NCBI RefSeq assembly: GCF_030757795.1
Contig: NZ_JAUQWH010000028.1
Span: 1-64,000, forward strand
Reading direction: 5' to 3'
Source of the DNA: Actinoplanes oryzae
GTDB taxonomy: Bacteria; Actinomycetota; Actinomycetes; Mycobacteriales; Micromonosporaceae
DNA length: 64,000 nucleotides
The notes below the pieces were generated by a model. The model searched no databases. It was not told the DNA's origin and saw only the letters and a program-made list of their open reading frames with translations. Below, piece by piece: positions 23,068 through 33,201 of the stretch. The translations under genes and the position numbers were made by a program. Numbering within the stretch: the stretch's first letter is position 1; each line of letters opens with the position of its first letter.

Positions 23068-25551
23068 TCACGGCCGGGCCGCCACGGGCAGGGACACGAT
23101 CATGGTGAGTCCGCCTCCGGGGGTCTCGTCCGGCGTGAGGGTGCCGCCCATCGCCTCGGTGAGGCCGCGGGCCAGGGCCAGCCCGAGCCCGACGCCGGTG
23201 TGGTTGTCATGGTCGCCGAGGCGCTGGAACGGCAGGAAGACGTCGTCCCAGCGGTCCTCGGGGATCCCCGGGCCCTGGTCGGCGACCCGGAACTCCACGG
23301 TGCCGCCCAGCGCGCTGGCGGAGATCATCGGCGGCCGGCCGGGCGGGCTGTGCCGCAGGGCGTTCGCGGTCAGGTTGACGAGCACGCGTTCCAGCAGCCC
23401 GGGATCGGCGCGCAGGGCGGGCAGGTCCTCGGGCACCTGGACCCGCACGGTATGGCCCTCCGGCCCGAGGTCGTCCAGGACGCGCGGCACGATCTCCTCG
23501 GCGCCGAGGTCGGCCGCTGCCACGCCGAGCGCCCCGGCCTGCAGGCGGCTCATGTCGAGCAGGTTCGTCACCAGCCGGATGAGCCGCTCCAGCGACTCGT
23601 CGGCGGTCGCCAGCAGTTCCGCGCGGTCCTCCTCGCCGAAGTCGACGTCGCCGCTGCGCAGGCTCGCCACCGCCGCCTTGGCCGAGGCCAGGGGCGTACG
23701 CAGATCGTGGCTGACGGCGGCGAGCAGGGCGGTGCGCATCCTGTCGGCCTCGGCGAGGGGCTTGGCCGTGGCGGCCTCGGCGGACAGCCGCTCCTGGCGC
23801 AGCGCGACCGCGGCCTGGGCGGCGAACGCCTCGACGATGCGCCGGTCGGAGGCCTCCAGCGGGCGGCCGCAGAGCAGCATCGCCAGGTCGTCGTCCACCT
23901 TGACCTCGACGTCCGAGTCGCCGGCGCTGGTGCAGGGGCGCTCACCGACGCTGGCCACCACGACGCCCCGGTCCAGCAGGGTGACCGAGCGCAGGGTGAA
24001 GGTCTCGGTGAGCCGTTCCATCAGCGCGATCAGCGGCCGGTCGCCGCGCAGCACGCTGCCCGCGACGGTGGCCAGGGTCTGCGCGTCGGCGCCGGCCTGC
24101 GCGGCCTGGCGGGTCTTGCGGGCCGCGGTGTCGACCACCCAGCTGACCGCCAGGGCGACCACGATGAAGATGGCCAGCGCGAGCAGGTTCTCGCCCTCGG
24201 CGATGGTGAACCGCCGCACGGGCGGGGTGAAGAAGTAGTTGAGCAGCAGCGACCCCGCGACCGCGGCGAGCAGTGCCGGGCCGAGGCCGCCGATCAGGGC
24301 GACGCCGACGACCGCGGCGAGGAAGACGAGGATGTCGTTGGTCAGCGACAGCCCGTCGCCGATGCTCAGCAGGCCGGTCAGGGCGGGCAGCGCGGCGGCC
24401 ACGGTGACGAACCCGGCGACGCGCCGCCGCCGGGACAGGGCGGCCGGCATCCGGCTCGTACGCCGGCCGGCTCCGGCCCGCTCGTGCGGCACCAGGTGCA
24501 CGTCGATCGTGCCCGACAGCGCCGTGGTGGTCGCGCCGACGCCGGCGGAGAACATCTGCGCGAGCCGCCCGCGGCTGGAGGCGCCGAGCACGATCTGCGT
24601 CGCGTTGACCGCCCGGGCGAAGTCGAGCAGCGCCTGCGGGATGTCCGCGCCGACCACCTGGTGGTAGGAGCCGCCCAGGCTCTCCACCAGGACCCGTTGC
24701 TGAGCCAGGCGGGCCGGGTCGGCACCGTTGAGGCCGTCGTTGCGGGCGACGTGGACGGCCATGAGGTCTGCGCCCTTGGTCCGCGCGGCGATCCGGGTGG
24801 CCCGGCGGATCAGCGTCTCGCCCTCGGGCCCGCCGGTGAGCGCGACCACGACCCGCTCCCGGGTCTCCCAGGTCTTGTCGATCTTGTTGTCGGCGCGGTA
24901 CTTGCCGAGCTGGTCCTCGACCTTGTCCGCCAGCCAGAGCAGGGCCAGCTCCCGCAGCGCGGTGAGGTTGCCCGTACGGAAGTAGTTGCCCAGCGCCGCG
25001 TCGATCTTCTCCGGCTGGTAGATGTTGCCGTGCGCCATCCGCCGGCGCAGCGCCTCGGGCGTCATGTCGACCAGCTCGACCTGCTCCGCCGCCCGCACGA
25101 CCGCATCCGGTACGGTCTCCCGCTGCTCGACGCCCGTGATCTGCGCGACCACGTCGTTGAGCGACTCCAGGTGCTGGACGTTGACCGTGGTCAGCACGTC
25201 GATCCCGGCGCCGAGCAGCTCCTGCACGTCCTCCCAGCGCTTGCCGTGGCGGGCGCCGGGCACGTTGGTGTGCGCCAGCTCGTCCACCACGGCGAGCTCG
25301 GGCTTGCGGGCCAGGACGGCGTCGAGGTCCATCTCGGTGAAGCCCGCGCCGCGGTAGCGCATCTCCGTGCGCGGGATCACCTCGAGCTCGCCGATCATGG
25401 CCCGCGTGTGCTTGCGGCCGTGGGTCTCGACGAAGCCGATGACCACGTCGGTGCCGCGTTCGGCGCGCCGGTGCGCTTCCTCCAGCATCGTGTACGTCTT
25501 GCCGACGCCCGGTGCTGCGCCGAGATAGATGCGGAGCTCCCCGCGCGCCAT
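23068..25551 (-). CDS. kdpD: KdpD sensor histidine kinase
   Basis: An 827-residue membrane kinase. The N-terminal KdpD domain has the Walker A GAAPGVGKT (11-19) and VVDELAHTNVPG. A universal-stress-like domain follows (about 250-370). Four transmembrane helices lie at about 400-495, followed by a GAF-like region. The DHp helix is AVSHDLRTPLASAK, with the phosphoacceptor H615. ATP-binding boxes NALRHSPPG and GIPEDRW/GVGLGLALARG complete it. It senses K+ and turgor and phosphorylates KdpE. It begins 5 bp after kdpC. The length is slightly below the ~890 of enteric KdpD. Confidence 0.96.
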   Translation of the reverse strand: MARGELRIYLGAAPGVGKTYTMLEEAHRRAERGTDVVIGFVETHGRKHTRAMIGELEVIPRTEMRYRGAGFTEMDLDAVLARKPELAVVDELAHTNVPGARHGKRWEDVQELLGAGIDVLTTVNVQHLESLNDVVAQITGVEQRETVPDAVVRAAEQVELVDMTPEALRRRMAHGNIYQPEKIDAALGNYFRTGNLTALRELALLWLADKVEDQLGKYRADNKIDKTWETRERVVVALTGGPEGETLIRRATRIAARTKGADLMAVHVARNDGLNGADPARLAQQRVLVESLGGSYHQVVGADIPQALLDFARAVNATQIVLGASSRGRLAQMFSAGVGATTTALSGTIDVHLVPHERAGAGRRTSRMPAALSRRRRVAGFVTVAAALPALTGLLSIGDGLSLTNDILVFLAAVVGVALIGGLGPALLAAVAGSLLLNYFFTPPVRRFTIAEGENLLALAIFIVVALAVSWVVDTAARKTRQAAQAGADAQTLATVAGSVLRGDRPLIALMERLTETFTLRSVTLLDRGVVVASVGERPCTSAGDSDVEVKVDDDLAMLLCGRPLEASDRRIVEAFAAQAAVALRQERLSAEAATAKPLAEADRMRTALLAAVSHDLRTPLASAKAAVASLRSGDVDFGEEDRAELLATADESLERLIRLVTNLLDMSRLQAGALGVAAADLGAEEIVPRVLDDLGPEGHTVRVQVPEDLPALRADPGLLERVLVNLTANALRHSPPGRPPMISASALGGTVEFRVADQGPGIPEDRWDDVFLPFQRLGDHDNHTGVGLGLALARGLTEAMGGTLTPDETPGGGLTMIVSLPVAARP

Positions 25552-25556
25552 GGCCG

Positions 25557-26396
25557 TTACTTTCTCTCGTCGAGGGCCAGGTTGAGCTCGAGCACGTTGA
25601 CGCCGGGCTCGCCCAGGAAGCCCAGGGCGCGGCCGTCGGTGTGCTCGCCGACCAGGGTACGGACGGCGTCCTCGCTCAGCCCCCGTTCCCGGGCGATCCG
25701 GGGCACCTGCAGCGCGGCGTACTCCGGGCTGATGTGCGGGTCGAGCCCGCTGGCGCTCGCGGTGACCGCGTCGGCCGGGACGACGGGGTCCCCGGCCGAG
25801 CCGCGGACAGGGGTGATCACCCCGCCGAGCGCCTGGTAGTCCTCCCCCGGCCGGGGCGCCTCGACGGTCACGCCCTCGTAGGTGGCGACGAACGGGGTCC
25901 CGTTCACGGAGACCGCCCGGGTGACCGGGCCGGTGAGCCCGTCGCGGTGGTAGACGGCCAGCACCGCCCCGACGCCGTCGGCCGTGCAGTAGGGCCGGCG
26001 GCCGTCGACGCCCTCCAGCTGTCCGACCGCCAGGCTACGGGCGCACACCTGGGTCAGCAGGCTCTTGCGGTCCCCCGTGTCCACCACGTCCTCCGGGCCG
26101 AGGTTGCTGGCCGAGGTCGACGTGGGGTCGTAGCCGTCGCCGGCCGCCGACGGCCGGGACTGGAAGTAGCGCGGGTCCGGGTTGCCGTCGGCGTCGGTGA
26201 AGGCCTGGCCGATCAGGCTGCTGCCCACGACCGTGCCGTCCCTGGTCAGCAGCGAGCCGTCGGCCTTGCCGGCCAGGCCCGGGACGCGGCCCACGGCGAC
26301 CAGGAGCAGCGGGTAGATCAGGCCGGTGAGCACGGTCAGGACCAGCAGGGCGCGCAGGGCGGCCAGGTGCTGGGAGATCCAGGATGGGAGTCGCAT
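25557..26396 (-). CDS. kdpC: K+-transporting ATPase subunit KdpC
   Basis: A 279-residue protein with one N-terminal transmembrane helix (RALLVLTVLTGLIYPLLLVAVG) and a periplasmic domain containing GSSLIGQAF, DPRYFQSRPSAAGDGYDP, SGLDPHISPEYA and the C-terminal VNVLELNLAL. KdpC helps KdpB engage KdpA. It is longer than enteric KdpC (~190) because of an insert around residues 110-190, including CARSLAVGQ and PYCTADGVG; similar inserts occur in actinobacterial homologues. It lies 5 bp downstream of kdpB. The reading frame extends far upstream of the true ATG. Confidence 0.93.
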   Translation of the reverse strand: MRLPSWISQHLAALRALLVLTVLTGLIYPLLLVAVGRVPGLAGKADGSLLTRDGTVVGSSLIGQAFTDADGNPDPRYFQSRPSAAGDGYDPTSTSASNLGPEDVVDTGDRKSLLTQVCARSLAVGQLEGVDGRRPYCTADGVGAVLAVYHRDGLTGPVTRAVSVNGTPFVATYEGVTVEAPRPGEDYQALGGVITPVRGSAGDPVVPADAVTASASGLDPHISPEYAALQVPRIARERGLSEDAVRTLVGEHTDGRALGFLGEPGVNVLELNLALDERK

Positions 26397-26401
26397 GGTG
26401 A

Positions 26402-28498
26402 TCAGATCCCCGGGATGAACTGGACGAGAAGGTCGATGAGCTTGATGCCGAGGAACGGCGCGATGACGCCGCCCAGGCCGTAGACGAGCAGGTTGCGGCG
26501 CAGCAGGGCCGCCGCCGACGAGGGCCGGTAGCGCACGCCGCGCAGGGCGAGCGGGATCAGCGCGACGATGACCAGGGCGTTGAAGATGACCGCCGACAGG
26601 ATCGCCGAGCCCGGCGAGTGCAGCCGCATGACGTTGAGCGCGTCGAGGCCCGGGTAGACCGCGGCGAACATGGCCGGGATGATCGCGAAGTACTTGGCGA
26701 TGTCGTTGGTGATCGAGAAGGTCGTCAGCGCGCCGCGGGTGATGAGCAGCTGCTTGCCGATCTCCACGATCTCGATGAGCTTGGTCGGATCGCTGTCGAG
26801 GTCGACCATGTTGCCGGCCTCCTTGGCGGCCGACGTGCCGGTGTTCATGGCCACGCCGACGTCCGCCTGGGCCAGCGCCGGGGCGTCGTTGGTGCCGTCG
26901 CCGGTCATCGCGACCAGCCGGCCGCCCTCCTGCTCCCTCCTGATGTACGCGAGCTTGTCCTCCGGCGTCGCCTCGGCCAGGAAGTCGTCGACCCCGGCCT
27001 CGTCCGCGATCGCCTTCGCGGTCTGCGGGTTGTCGCCGGTGATCATGACCGTACGGATGCCCATGCGGCGCATCTCGTCGAACCGCTCGCGCATGCCGCT
27101 CTTGACGACGTCCTTGAGGTGGATCACGCCGAGCACGCCCTCGGTGCTGGAGGCGACGACCAGCGGCGTGCCGCCCGAGCTGCTGATCCGCTGGACGATG
27201 TCGGTCACCTCGACCGGGTTGGTCCGCGCCCACTTGAGCACCGCGGCCGCGGCGCCCTTGCGGATCTGCCGGCCGTCGATGTCGACCCCGCTCATCCGGG
27301 TCTGCGCGGTGAAGGGCACGAAGGTCGCCCCGGCGATCAGGCCCGGCTCGCGCTCGCGCAGCCCGAACTGCTCCTTGGCCAGCACCACGATCGAGCGGCC
27401 CTCGGGCGTCTCGTCCGCGAGGCTGGACAGCTGCGCGGCGTCGGCCAGCGCCTCCACACCGACCCCCGCGACGGGTACGAACTCGGCCGCCTGCCGGTTG
27501 CCCAACGTGATCGTGCCGGTCTTGTCCAGCAGCAGCGTGTTGACGTCACCGGCCGCCTCGACCGCGCGCCCGCTCATCGCGAGCACGTTGCGTTGCACCA
27601 GCCGGTCCATGCCGGCGATGCCGATCGCGGACAGCAGGGCGCCGATCGTGGTCGGGATCAGGCAGACGATCAGCGACACGAGCACGATGCCGGTGACGCC
27701 GTTGCCGTCGATCGCCGCGGTGTCCGGCGCCGCCGCCTGCCACTGCTTCGAGAAGATGGCGAGCGGCTGCAGGGTCACCACGGACAGCAGGAAGACCAGG
27801 GTGAGCGCGGCGAGCAGGATGTTCAGCGCGATCTCGTTCGGGGTCTTCTGCCGGTTGGCGCCCTCGACCAGCGCGATCATCCGGTCCACGAAGCTCTCGC
27901 CCGGCTTCTGCGTGATCGTGACGACGATCCGGTCCGACAGCACCTTCGTGCCGCCGGTGACCGCCGACCGGTCGCCGCCGGACTCGCGGATGACCGGGGC
28001 GGACTCGCCGGTGATGGCCGACTCGTCGACGCTGGCGATGCCCTCGACCACGTCGCCGTCGCCCGGGATGATCTCGCCGGCCTCGACGACGACCAGGTCG
28101 CCCTGCTTCAGCTCGGTCGCCGGGGTGGCCCGCTCGACGCCGTCGACCAGCCGCCGGGCGACGGTGTCCTGCTTCGACCGGCGCAGCGTGGCGGCCTGCG
28201 CCTTGCCCCGGCCCTCGGCGACCGCCTCGGCCAGGTTCGCGAAGACCACGGTGAGCCAGAGCCAGCCGGTGATGATCCAGGACAGCGTGCTCGGCTGCGC
28301 GATCGACAGGACCGTGGTGAACAGCGCCCCGGCCTCGACGATCAGCATGACCGGGTTGCGCCACAGGGTGCGCGGGTCGAGCTTGCGCAGCGCGTCGGGC
28401 AGCGACTTGACCAGCTGCCCGGGGTCGAGCAGGCCGCCCTGGACGGACTTGCGCTGGGTCTGCGCCGGCGCCGCCGGCTTTTCCATCAGATCGGTCAT
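26402..28498 (-). CDS. kdpB: K+-transporting P-type ATPase subunit KdpB
   Basis: A 698-residue P-type ATPase that energises K+ import. The phosphorylation motif is DKTGT (D325). TGES lies in the actuator domain (AITGESAPV), and [17 protein letters not shown] is the hinge motif. The [18 protein letters not shown] segment and C-terminal helices are complete. The ATG overlaps the kdpA stop (ATGA), indicating coupled translation. Confidence 0.97.
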   Translation of the reverse strand: MTDLMEKPAAPAQTQRKSVQGGLLDPGQLVKSLPDALRKLDPRTLWRNPVMLIVEAGALFTTVLSIAQPSTLSWIITGWLWLTVVFANLAEAVAEGRGKAQAATLRRSKQDTVARRLVDGVERATPATELKQGDLVVVEAGEIIPGDGDVVEGIASVDESAITGESAPVIRESGGDRSAVTGGTKVLSDRIVVTITQKPGESFVDRMIALVEGANRQKTPNEIALNILLAALTLVFLLSVVTLQPLAIFSKQWQAAAPDTAAIDGNGVTGIVLVSLIVCLIPTTIGALLSAIGIAGMDRLVQRNVLAMSGRAVEAAGDVNTLLLDKTGTITLGNRQAAEFVPVAGVGVEALADAAQLSSLADETPEGRSIVVLAKEQFGLREREPGLIAGATFVPFTAQTRMSGVDIDGRQIRKGAAAAVLKWARTNPVEVTDIVQRISSSGGTPLVVASSTEGVLGVIHLKDVVKSGMRERFDEMRRMGIRTVMITGDNPQTAKAIADEAGVDDFLAEATPEDKLAYIRREQEGGRLVAMTGDGTNDAPALAQADVGVAMNTGTSAAKEAGNMVDLDSDPTKLIEIVEIGKQLLITRGALTTFSITNDIAKYFAIIPAMFAAVYPGLDALNVMRLHSPGSAILSAVIFNALVIVALIPLALRGVRYRPSSAAALLRRNLLVYGLGGVIAPFLGIKLIDLLVQFIPGI

Positions 28499-30141
28499 GA
28501 CAAGCCTTCAGCGATGGGTCCGAGTGCGAGGGCGGGGAGGAAGGTGAGCGCGACGAGCACGACGGTCACGCCGACGACCATGCCCACGAACAGGGGCTGG
28601 TGGGTGGGCAGCGTGCCCTCCGACTCCGGGGTGGCCTGCTGCCGGGCCAGGGCGCCGGCCAGGGCGAGGACGAGCACGATCGGCAGGAAGCGGCCGAGCA
28701 GCATCGCCAGGCCCAGGGCGGTGTCCCACCAGGGCGTGTTGACGGTGATGCCGCCGAAGGCCGAGCCGTTGTTGTTCGCGGCGCTGGTGAAGGCGTACAG
28801 GACCTCGGAGAGGCCGTGCGGCCCGGTGTTGAGCGCCGTGCTGTTGTTGCCGGTGGCGAAGGCCGCGGCCGTGCCGATGAGCACGAGCGCCGGGGTGATC
28901 AGGAAGTACGACGAGGCGAGCTTCATCTCCCGGGCGCCGATCTTCTTGCCCAGGTACTCCGGCGTGCGGCCCACCATCAGCCCGGCCACGAAGACCGTGA
29001 TGACGGCCAGGATGAGCAGCCCGTACAGGCCGGATCCGGTGCCGCCGGGCGCCACCTCGCCGAGCATCATGTTGAGCATCGGCATCATGCCGCCGAAGGA
29101 CGTGTACGAGTCGTGGAACGAGTTGACCGCCCCGGTGGAGGTCAGCGTCGTCGCCGCGGCGAAGGTGGCCGAGTCCGGGATGCCGAAGCGGACCTCCTTG
29201 CCCTCCATCGCCGCGCCGACCGCTTGCGGAACAGTGCCGCTGCCGTGGAGCTCCAAGGCCACGGTCAGCGCCGTCGAGGTGAGCGCGAGCACGGCCATGA
29301 CGGCGACGATCGCGTACCCCTGGCGGTTCTGGCCGACCATGCGGCCGAAGACCCGCGGCAGGCTGAACGGGATGAGCAGGATCAGGAAGATCTGGATCCA
29401 GTTGGTCCAGGTCGTCGGGTTCTCGAACGGGTGCGCCGAGTTGACGTTGTAGAAGCCGCCGCCGTTGGTGCCCAGCAGCTTGATCGCCTCCTGCGAGGCC
29501 ACCGGGCCGCCGGTGATGTGCTGCGTCGCGCCGGTCAGCGTCGTCACGTCGGTGCCGCCGGACAGGTTCTGCACCGCGCCGCCGACCATGAAGGCCAACG
29601 CCGCGAGTACGGCGACCGGCAGCAGGATCCGCAGCGTCACCCGGGTCAGGTCGACCCAGAAGTTGCCCAGCTCGGGACTCTTGCGAGCCACGAAACCGCG
29701 GATGAACGCCACGGCCACGGCGATGCCGACCGCGGCGGACACGAAGTTCTGCACCGCGAGCCCGGCCATCTGGACCAGGTGGCCGAGGGTCGACTCCCCG
29801 GCGTACGCCTGCCAGTTGGTGTTGGTCACGAAGCTGACCGCGGTGTTCCAGGCGATGTGGTCCGTGACGGCGGGCAGGCCCAGCGAGAGCCACAGCTTGT
29901 CCTGCACACGCAGGAAGAGGTAGAGGAAGAGGATCGAGACCGCGGAGAAGGCGAGGACGCTGCGGGCGTAGACGCCCCAGCTCTGCCCGGCGGCCGGGTT
30001 CACGCCGACGAGCCGGTACGTGCCGCGCTCGACGACGTTGTGCCGGGTGCCGGTGACGACGCGGTAGATGTAGTCGCCGAACGGACGGTAGGCCGCCGCG
30101 ACCGCGAGGACGAGGGAGACGACGAAGATCCAGCCGGCCAT
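28495..30141 (-). CDS. kdpA: K+-transporting ATPase subunit KdpA
   Basis: A 548-residue polytopic K+ channel-like subunit with about ten membrane helices. Selectivity-filter-like loops include [20 protein letters not shown] and [10 protein letters not shown]. The N-terminus [18 protein letters not shown] is typical. The start overlaps the kdpF stop by one base (TGATG) and its stop overlaps kdpB. Confidence 0.96.
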   Translation of the reverse strand: MAGWIFVVSLVLAVAAAYRPFGDYIYRVVTGTRHNVVERGTYRLVGVNPAAGQSWGVYARSVLAFSAVSILFLYLFLRVQDKLWLSLGLPAVTDHIAWNTAVSFVTNTNWQAYAGESTLGHLVQMAGLAVQNFVSAAVGIAVAVAFIRGFVARKSPELGNFWVDLTRVTLRILLPVAVLAALAFMVGGAVQNLSGGTDVTTLTGATQHITGGPVASQEAIKLLGTNGGGFYNVNSAHPFENPTTWTNWIQIFLILLIPFSLPRVFGRMVGQNRQGYAIVAVMAVLALTSTALTVALELHGSGTVPQAVGAAMEGKEVRFGIPDSATFAAATTLTSTGAVNSFHDSYTSFGGMMPMLNMMLGEVAPGGTGSGLYGLLILAVITVFVAGLMVGRTPEYLGKKIGAREMKLASSYFLITPALVLIGTAAAFATGNNSTALNTGPHGLSEVLYAFTSAANNNGSAFGGITVNTPWWDTALGLAMLLGRFLPIVLVLALAGALARQQATPESEGTLPTHQPLFVGMVVGVTVVLVALTFLPALALGPIAEGLS

Positions 30142-30230
30142 CAGAACTTCTCCGGGAACAGCAGGGCGGCCACCATGAAGGCGGCGAGCAGCACGGCCAC
30201 GACCAGACCGATCAGATTGACGGCGCTCAC
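30141..30230 (-). CDS. kdpF: KdpF small membrane subunit
   Basis: A 29-residue single-helix peptide ([20 protein letters not shown], ending LLFPEKF). It matches KdpF, which stabilises the KdpABC complex. The GTG at 30228-30230 overlaps the stop of a small upstream gene (GTGA), and its stop is joined to the kdpA start (TGATG). Confidence 0.9.
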   Translation of the reverse strand: MSAVNLIGLVVAVLLAAFMVAALLFPEKF

Positions 30231-30310
30231 GAGCGTTCGACCGCCCGGACCAGCACGGTCAGCGCTGCGAACAGCACCACCGTGAGAAGGACGAACACGA
30301 CGTCGGCCAC
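30227..30310 (-). CDS. Small membrane protein at the head of the kdp operon
   Basis: A 27-codon gene reading [20 protein letters not shown] and ending VRAVERS. It is a single hydrophobic helix with a basic tail. AGGAG lies five bases before the GTG at 30308-30310, and the TGA overlaps the kdpF start (GTGA). Similar short hydrophobic frames precede kdpF in other actinobacteria, to my memory, and are usually unannotated. It could be an additional small Kdp subunit. Confidence 0.72.
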   Translation of the reverse strand: MADVVFVLLTVVLFAALTVLVRAVERS

Positions 30311-30373
30311 GAGGACTCCTAGAGACGATTGCCTGCTTGGTGCGCTGCAAGCTCAGCGCGCGGGCAACGCCGT

Positions 30374-30396
30374 GTCATCGTTGTTCACGCGATGAC
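30374..30396. promoter_or_regulatory. Inverted repeat in the kdp leader region
   Basis: GTCATCG and CGATGAC form perfect seven-base arms around nine bases, 64 bases upstream of the first kdp small gene. A reverse-strand -10-like TATAGA lies at about 30414-30419. The repeat could be a KdpE site or a leader hairpin. It also lies between kdp and the divergent glycosyltransferase. Confidence 0.4.
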
Positions 30397-30469
30397 TACG
30401 CGGCCGGGCGCCATCTATACGCGGTCTTAACGCTCCCGGTGGCGGGCGTCACGGGTGCAGGATGGCGGC

Positions 30470-31603
30470 GTGAGAGTCGCGCACTTCTGCGACAGCCACG
30501 GCGGGCGGCCGGACGGGGTGGCGCTGTCGGCGGCCCGGACCGTCCGGCTGCTGCGGGCGGCGGGGCACGAGGCCGACCTCTACCGGCCCGGCGCGGTGCT
30601 GAGCCGCGTACCCTCCGTGCCTGTGCCGGGGCGACACGTCCGGATCGGCTTTCCCGTGGGCGTCCGGCCGGCCGAGGTCGTGCACGCGCACACCACCGGG
30701 CCGATCGGCATGGCGGGCTTCCGGGCGGCCGCCGCGTGGCAGGTGCCGCTGGTGGTGACGTGGCACACCGATCTGCTGGCGTACGCGGACCGCTTCCCGG
30801 AGATCCCGATCGGTGCCGCGTGGTGTGCCGTCAGCCTGGGGCTGGGCTGGTCGGCGCGGGAGTTCCTGGAGCTGGGCCGGCCGGGGGCCGTGCGCCACGG
30901 CCGGCTGGTCGAGCTCGGCAAGGCCATGGCCGCCCGGATGGCGGTGGCCGTCGTGCCCTCGGCCAAGACGGCGGCGGGCTTCGCGGTGTTCGAGCCGTCC
31001 GCCGAGGTGCACGTGCTGCCCACCCCGGTCGAGTCCGCTGCGCCGCGTCCGGCGTCGTCCGGCGGCACGGTCGTGCTGTCGGTGGGCCGGGCCACCGGCG
31101 AGAAGAACCCCGAGCTGCTGCTGCGGGCGTTCGCCCGGGTGCATGCCGTACGGCCGGGTGCCCGGCTGGTCATGCTCGGGGTGCGGCAGGGGCGCCGGCA
31201 CGTGGTGGGCCGGGTCGCCGCGCTCGGGTTGTCCGGCTGCGTCTCGGTGCTGCCACCCGTGCCGCACGACGAGGTCGCCGGCTTCTTCCGGGCCGCCGAC
31301 GTGCTGGCCTTCGCCTCGACCACGGACACCCAGAGCCTGGTGCTGTCCGAGGCGGAGGCGGCCGGGCTGCCCGCGGTGGTGGCGGATCCGGCCCTCGCCG
31401 ACCGCCCGGACGGCTCGTTGCGGTTCACCTGCGCGCCCCGGGCGGCCCCCTTCGCCGGGGCACTGCTGCGGATGCTGGACGACCACGCGCTGCGGGCCCG
31501 GGTGGCCGGCGCGGGGCGGGCGGCCGTGGCGGCGTACACCCCTGGGGTCTTTGTCCGTCGGTTGACCGCGATCTACGAGCAGGCGCTGGGAAATTCGGCG
31601 TGA
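30470..31603 (+). CDS. Glycosyltransferase family 4
   Basis: A 377-residue GT-B enzyme. The N-terminal acceptor half starts VRVAHFCDSHGGRPDGV and has VVHAHTTGPIGMAG and WHTDLLAYADRFPEI. The C-terminal nucleotide-sugar half has VLSVGRATGEKNPELLLRAF, PPVPHDEVAGFFRAADVLAF and SLVLSEAEAAGLPAVVAD, the GT4 EX7E-like region. It probably transfers a sugar to a lipid or glycan acceptor on the inner membrane face. The GTG at 30470 has AGGATGG upstream; a further in-frame start lies at 30455. It overlaps or abuts the MFS gene. Confidence 0.87.
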   Translation: MRVAHFCDSHGGRPDGVALSAARTVRLLRAAGHEADLYRPGAVLSRVPSVPVPGRHVRIGFPVGVRPAEVVHAHTTGPIGMAGFRAAAAWQVPLVVTWHTDLLAYADRFPEIPIGAAWCAVSLGLGWSAREFLELGRPGAVRHGRLVELGKAMAARMAVAVVPSAKTAAGFAVFEPSAEVHVLPTPVESAAPRPASSGGTVVLSVGRATGEKNPELLLRAFARVHAVRPGARLVMLGVRQGRRHVVGRVAALGLSGCVSVLPPVPHDEVAGFFRAADVLAFASTTDTQSLVLSEAEAAGLPAVVADPALADRPDGSLRFTCAPRAAPFAGALLRMLDDHALRARVAGAGRAAVAAYTPGVFVRRLTAIYEQALGNSA

Positions 31604-31641
31604 CGCTGTACTCGCCCGGCCGGGACGACGATGATCGGCGG

Positions 31642-32802
31642 ATGGGGGTTCGGAGCGCCGTCTGGATCGGGGCGGGCTATGCGGCGCAGGGGCTCGGCTA
31701 CGCGTCCGTGGTGACCGCGCTGCCGCTGCTCAAGTCGCGGCAGGGCATCGACGACGCGTACGTGTCGGTGGTCCTGCTGCTCGTGTGCTTCGGCGCGGCC
31801 GGCGGCTCGATCCTGGCCGACCTGGTCGCGGCCCGCTGGGGCAGCCGCTACGCGCTGAGCGGCGGCCTGCTCACCATCGCCACGGCCCTGGCGCTCACGA
31901 CGTTCTTCACGCCGACGCCGGTGTTCACGCTGATCTTCGTCGGCTACAGCGTCGGGCTCGGCGCCGTCGACGCGAGCCTCAGCATGCAGGGCGTCCTCGT
32001 CCAGGCCCGGCTCGGGCGCAGCGTGATGAGCCGGCTCTTCGCCGCGTACACCGCCGCCGCCATCCTCGCCGCCCTGCTCATGTCGGCCTTCGCCGCCGGC
32101 GGCGAGAGCGCCTCCGTCGCGGTCGGCGCCGCCGCCGTCGTCGCGGCCGCCGTGGCCCTGGCCGGCTTTCCCCGCTTCGAACCGGCCCGCACCGTCGTCC
32201 TCCACCAGGGCAGGCGCACCCGTCCCCCGGGCAGCCGCCGCGTCGTCCTGGTCTGCGGCGCCCTCGTCGGCACGGCCTTCCTCGCCGACTCGGCCGTCAG
32301 CACCTGGAGCTCGGTCTACCTGCACGACGCCCTGGCCGCCCCGGCGGCGATCACCCCGCTCGGCTACGCCGCCTACCAGGCCACCGTGCTGCTCTCCCGG
32401 CTCGCCGGCGACCACCTGGTCCCCCGCCTGGGCCGCACCGCGTCGGCCGCCGGCTGCCTGGTGATCTGCGCGCTCGGCTGCGCCCTGGTGGTCGCGGTCC
32501 CCACGGTCGGCGCGGCCGTCACGGGCTTCGCCCTGACCGGCATCGGCGTCGGCATCCTGGTCCCCCTGGCCTTCACCGCCGCCGGCGAGGCCGCCCCGGG
32601 CCGCAGCGACGAGATCATCGCCCGCGTCAACCTCTTCAACTACGCGGGCGCCCTCCTGGGCGCCGTCCTGCTCGGCGCCCTGTCCGCGCCGGTGGGCCTC
32701 CGTGTGGCCTTCCTCGTCCCGGTCGTGGGCCTGCTGCTGACCCTCCCCGCCGTCCGAGCCCTGACCCACCTCCGCCCCGCCCCCGACCCCGTCGCCCGCT
32801 GA
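31642..32802 (+). CDS. Major facilitator superfamily transporter
   Basis: A 386-residue, 12-helix transporter. It begins MGVRSAVWIGAGYAAQGLGY and shows an MFS loop 2-3 region (DLVAARWGSRYAL) and mirrored repeat (ADSAVSTWSSVYLHDA, GDHLVPRLGRTASA). It resembles sugar or drug MFS exporters of the YbjJ/FucP-like group. A GTG at 31600, overlapping the glycosyltransferase stop as GTGA, is an alternative that would add an Asp-rich 14-residue leader; coupling argues for it, family length for 31642. Substrate unknown. Confidence 0.82.
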   Translation: MGVRSAVWIGAGYAAQGLGYASVVTALPLLKSRQGIDDAYVSVVLLLVCFGAAGGSILADLVAARWGSRYALSGGLLTIATALALTTFFTPTPVFTLIFVGYSVGLGAVDASLSMQGVLVQARLGRSVMSRLFAAYTAAAILAALLMSAFAAGGESASVAVGAAAVVAAAVALAGFPRFEPARTVVLHQGRRTRPPGSRRVVLVCGALVGTAFLADSAVSTWSSVYLHDALAAPAAITPLGYAAYQATVLLSRLAGDHLVPRLGRTASAAGCLVICALGCALVVAVPTVGAAVTGFALTGIGVGILVPLAFTAAGEAAPGRSDEIIARVNLFNYAGALLGAVLLGALSAPVGLRVAFLVPVVGLLLTLPAVRALTHLRPAPDPVAR

Positions 32803-32839
32803 CGGCCCTCCCCCACCGAGCGGCGATGATCCGGCCAGT

Positions 32840-33110
32840 GGCAGGTGCGTGACCCCGACCGAACCACTCGCTGTCGGCCCAGCCAACTGTGGAGAATGAC
32901 ATCGACAAATCCCATCGGCATCGACCCGTGCCGAGGCGAAGCCTTGATCGGCAAAGACGTGCCGGACTGGGCTGGTCAGATACGCGACGAGCAGGGCGGT
33001 CTTGCCGCCGTCGCGGTCCTGCCACGAAGCGGCCAGGACGGCGACAGTGATCAGCAGCCCGGGGCCTTGACCCGCAGCGCAGCGGGCAACGGGTAGCCAC
33101 GGCGCGTTGA
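32840..33110 (-). pseudogene. Transposase remnant (IS5-like DDE family)
   Basis: On the minus strand, a fragment reads GLLITVAVLAASWQDRDGGK, then TALLVAYLTSPVRHVFADQGFA, matching the central part of IS5-family DDE transposases (QDRDGGK and FADQGFAG). After ~50 residues similarity moves to another frame (FVDVILHSWLGR), so there is at least one frameshift. Both ends are missing and no start exists. A TGAGAA-C-TTCTCA palindrome at 33167-33179 may mark an old end. It sits at the border of the TetR/SDR/esterase cassette. Confidence 0.7.
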
Positions 33111-33201
33111 CACCCGGACACCCTGCCCACCCCTGGCAGGGCTGTCATGCCACCACACCGTCTCCATGAGAACTTCTCAAACACTCGCTCAGGGCTGCCG
33201 C

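Noticed and set aside
22965-23068. CRISPR-like repeat at the kdpE start
   Set aside because: Only two to three contiguous units without spacers; it is a tandem duplication.
30311-30469. c-di-AMP or other riboswitch before kdp
   Set aside because: No recognisable conserved riboswitch core; only one simple inverted repeat.
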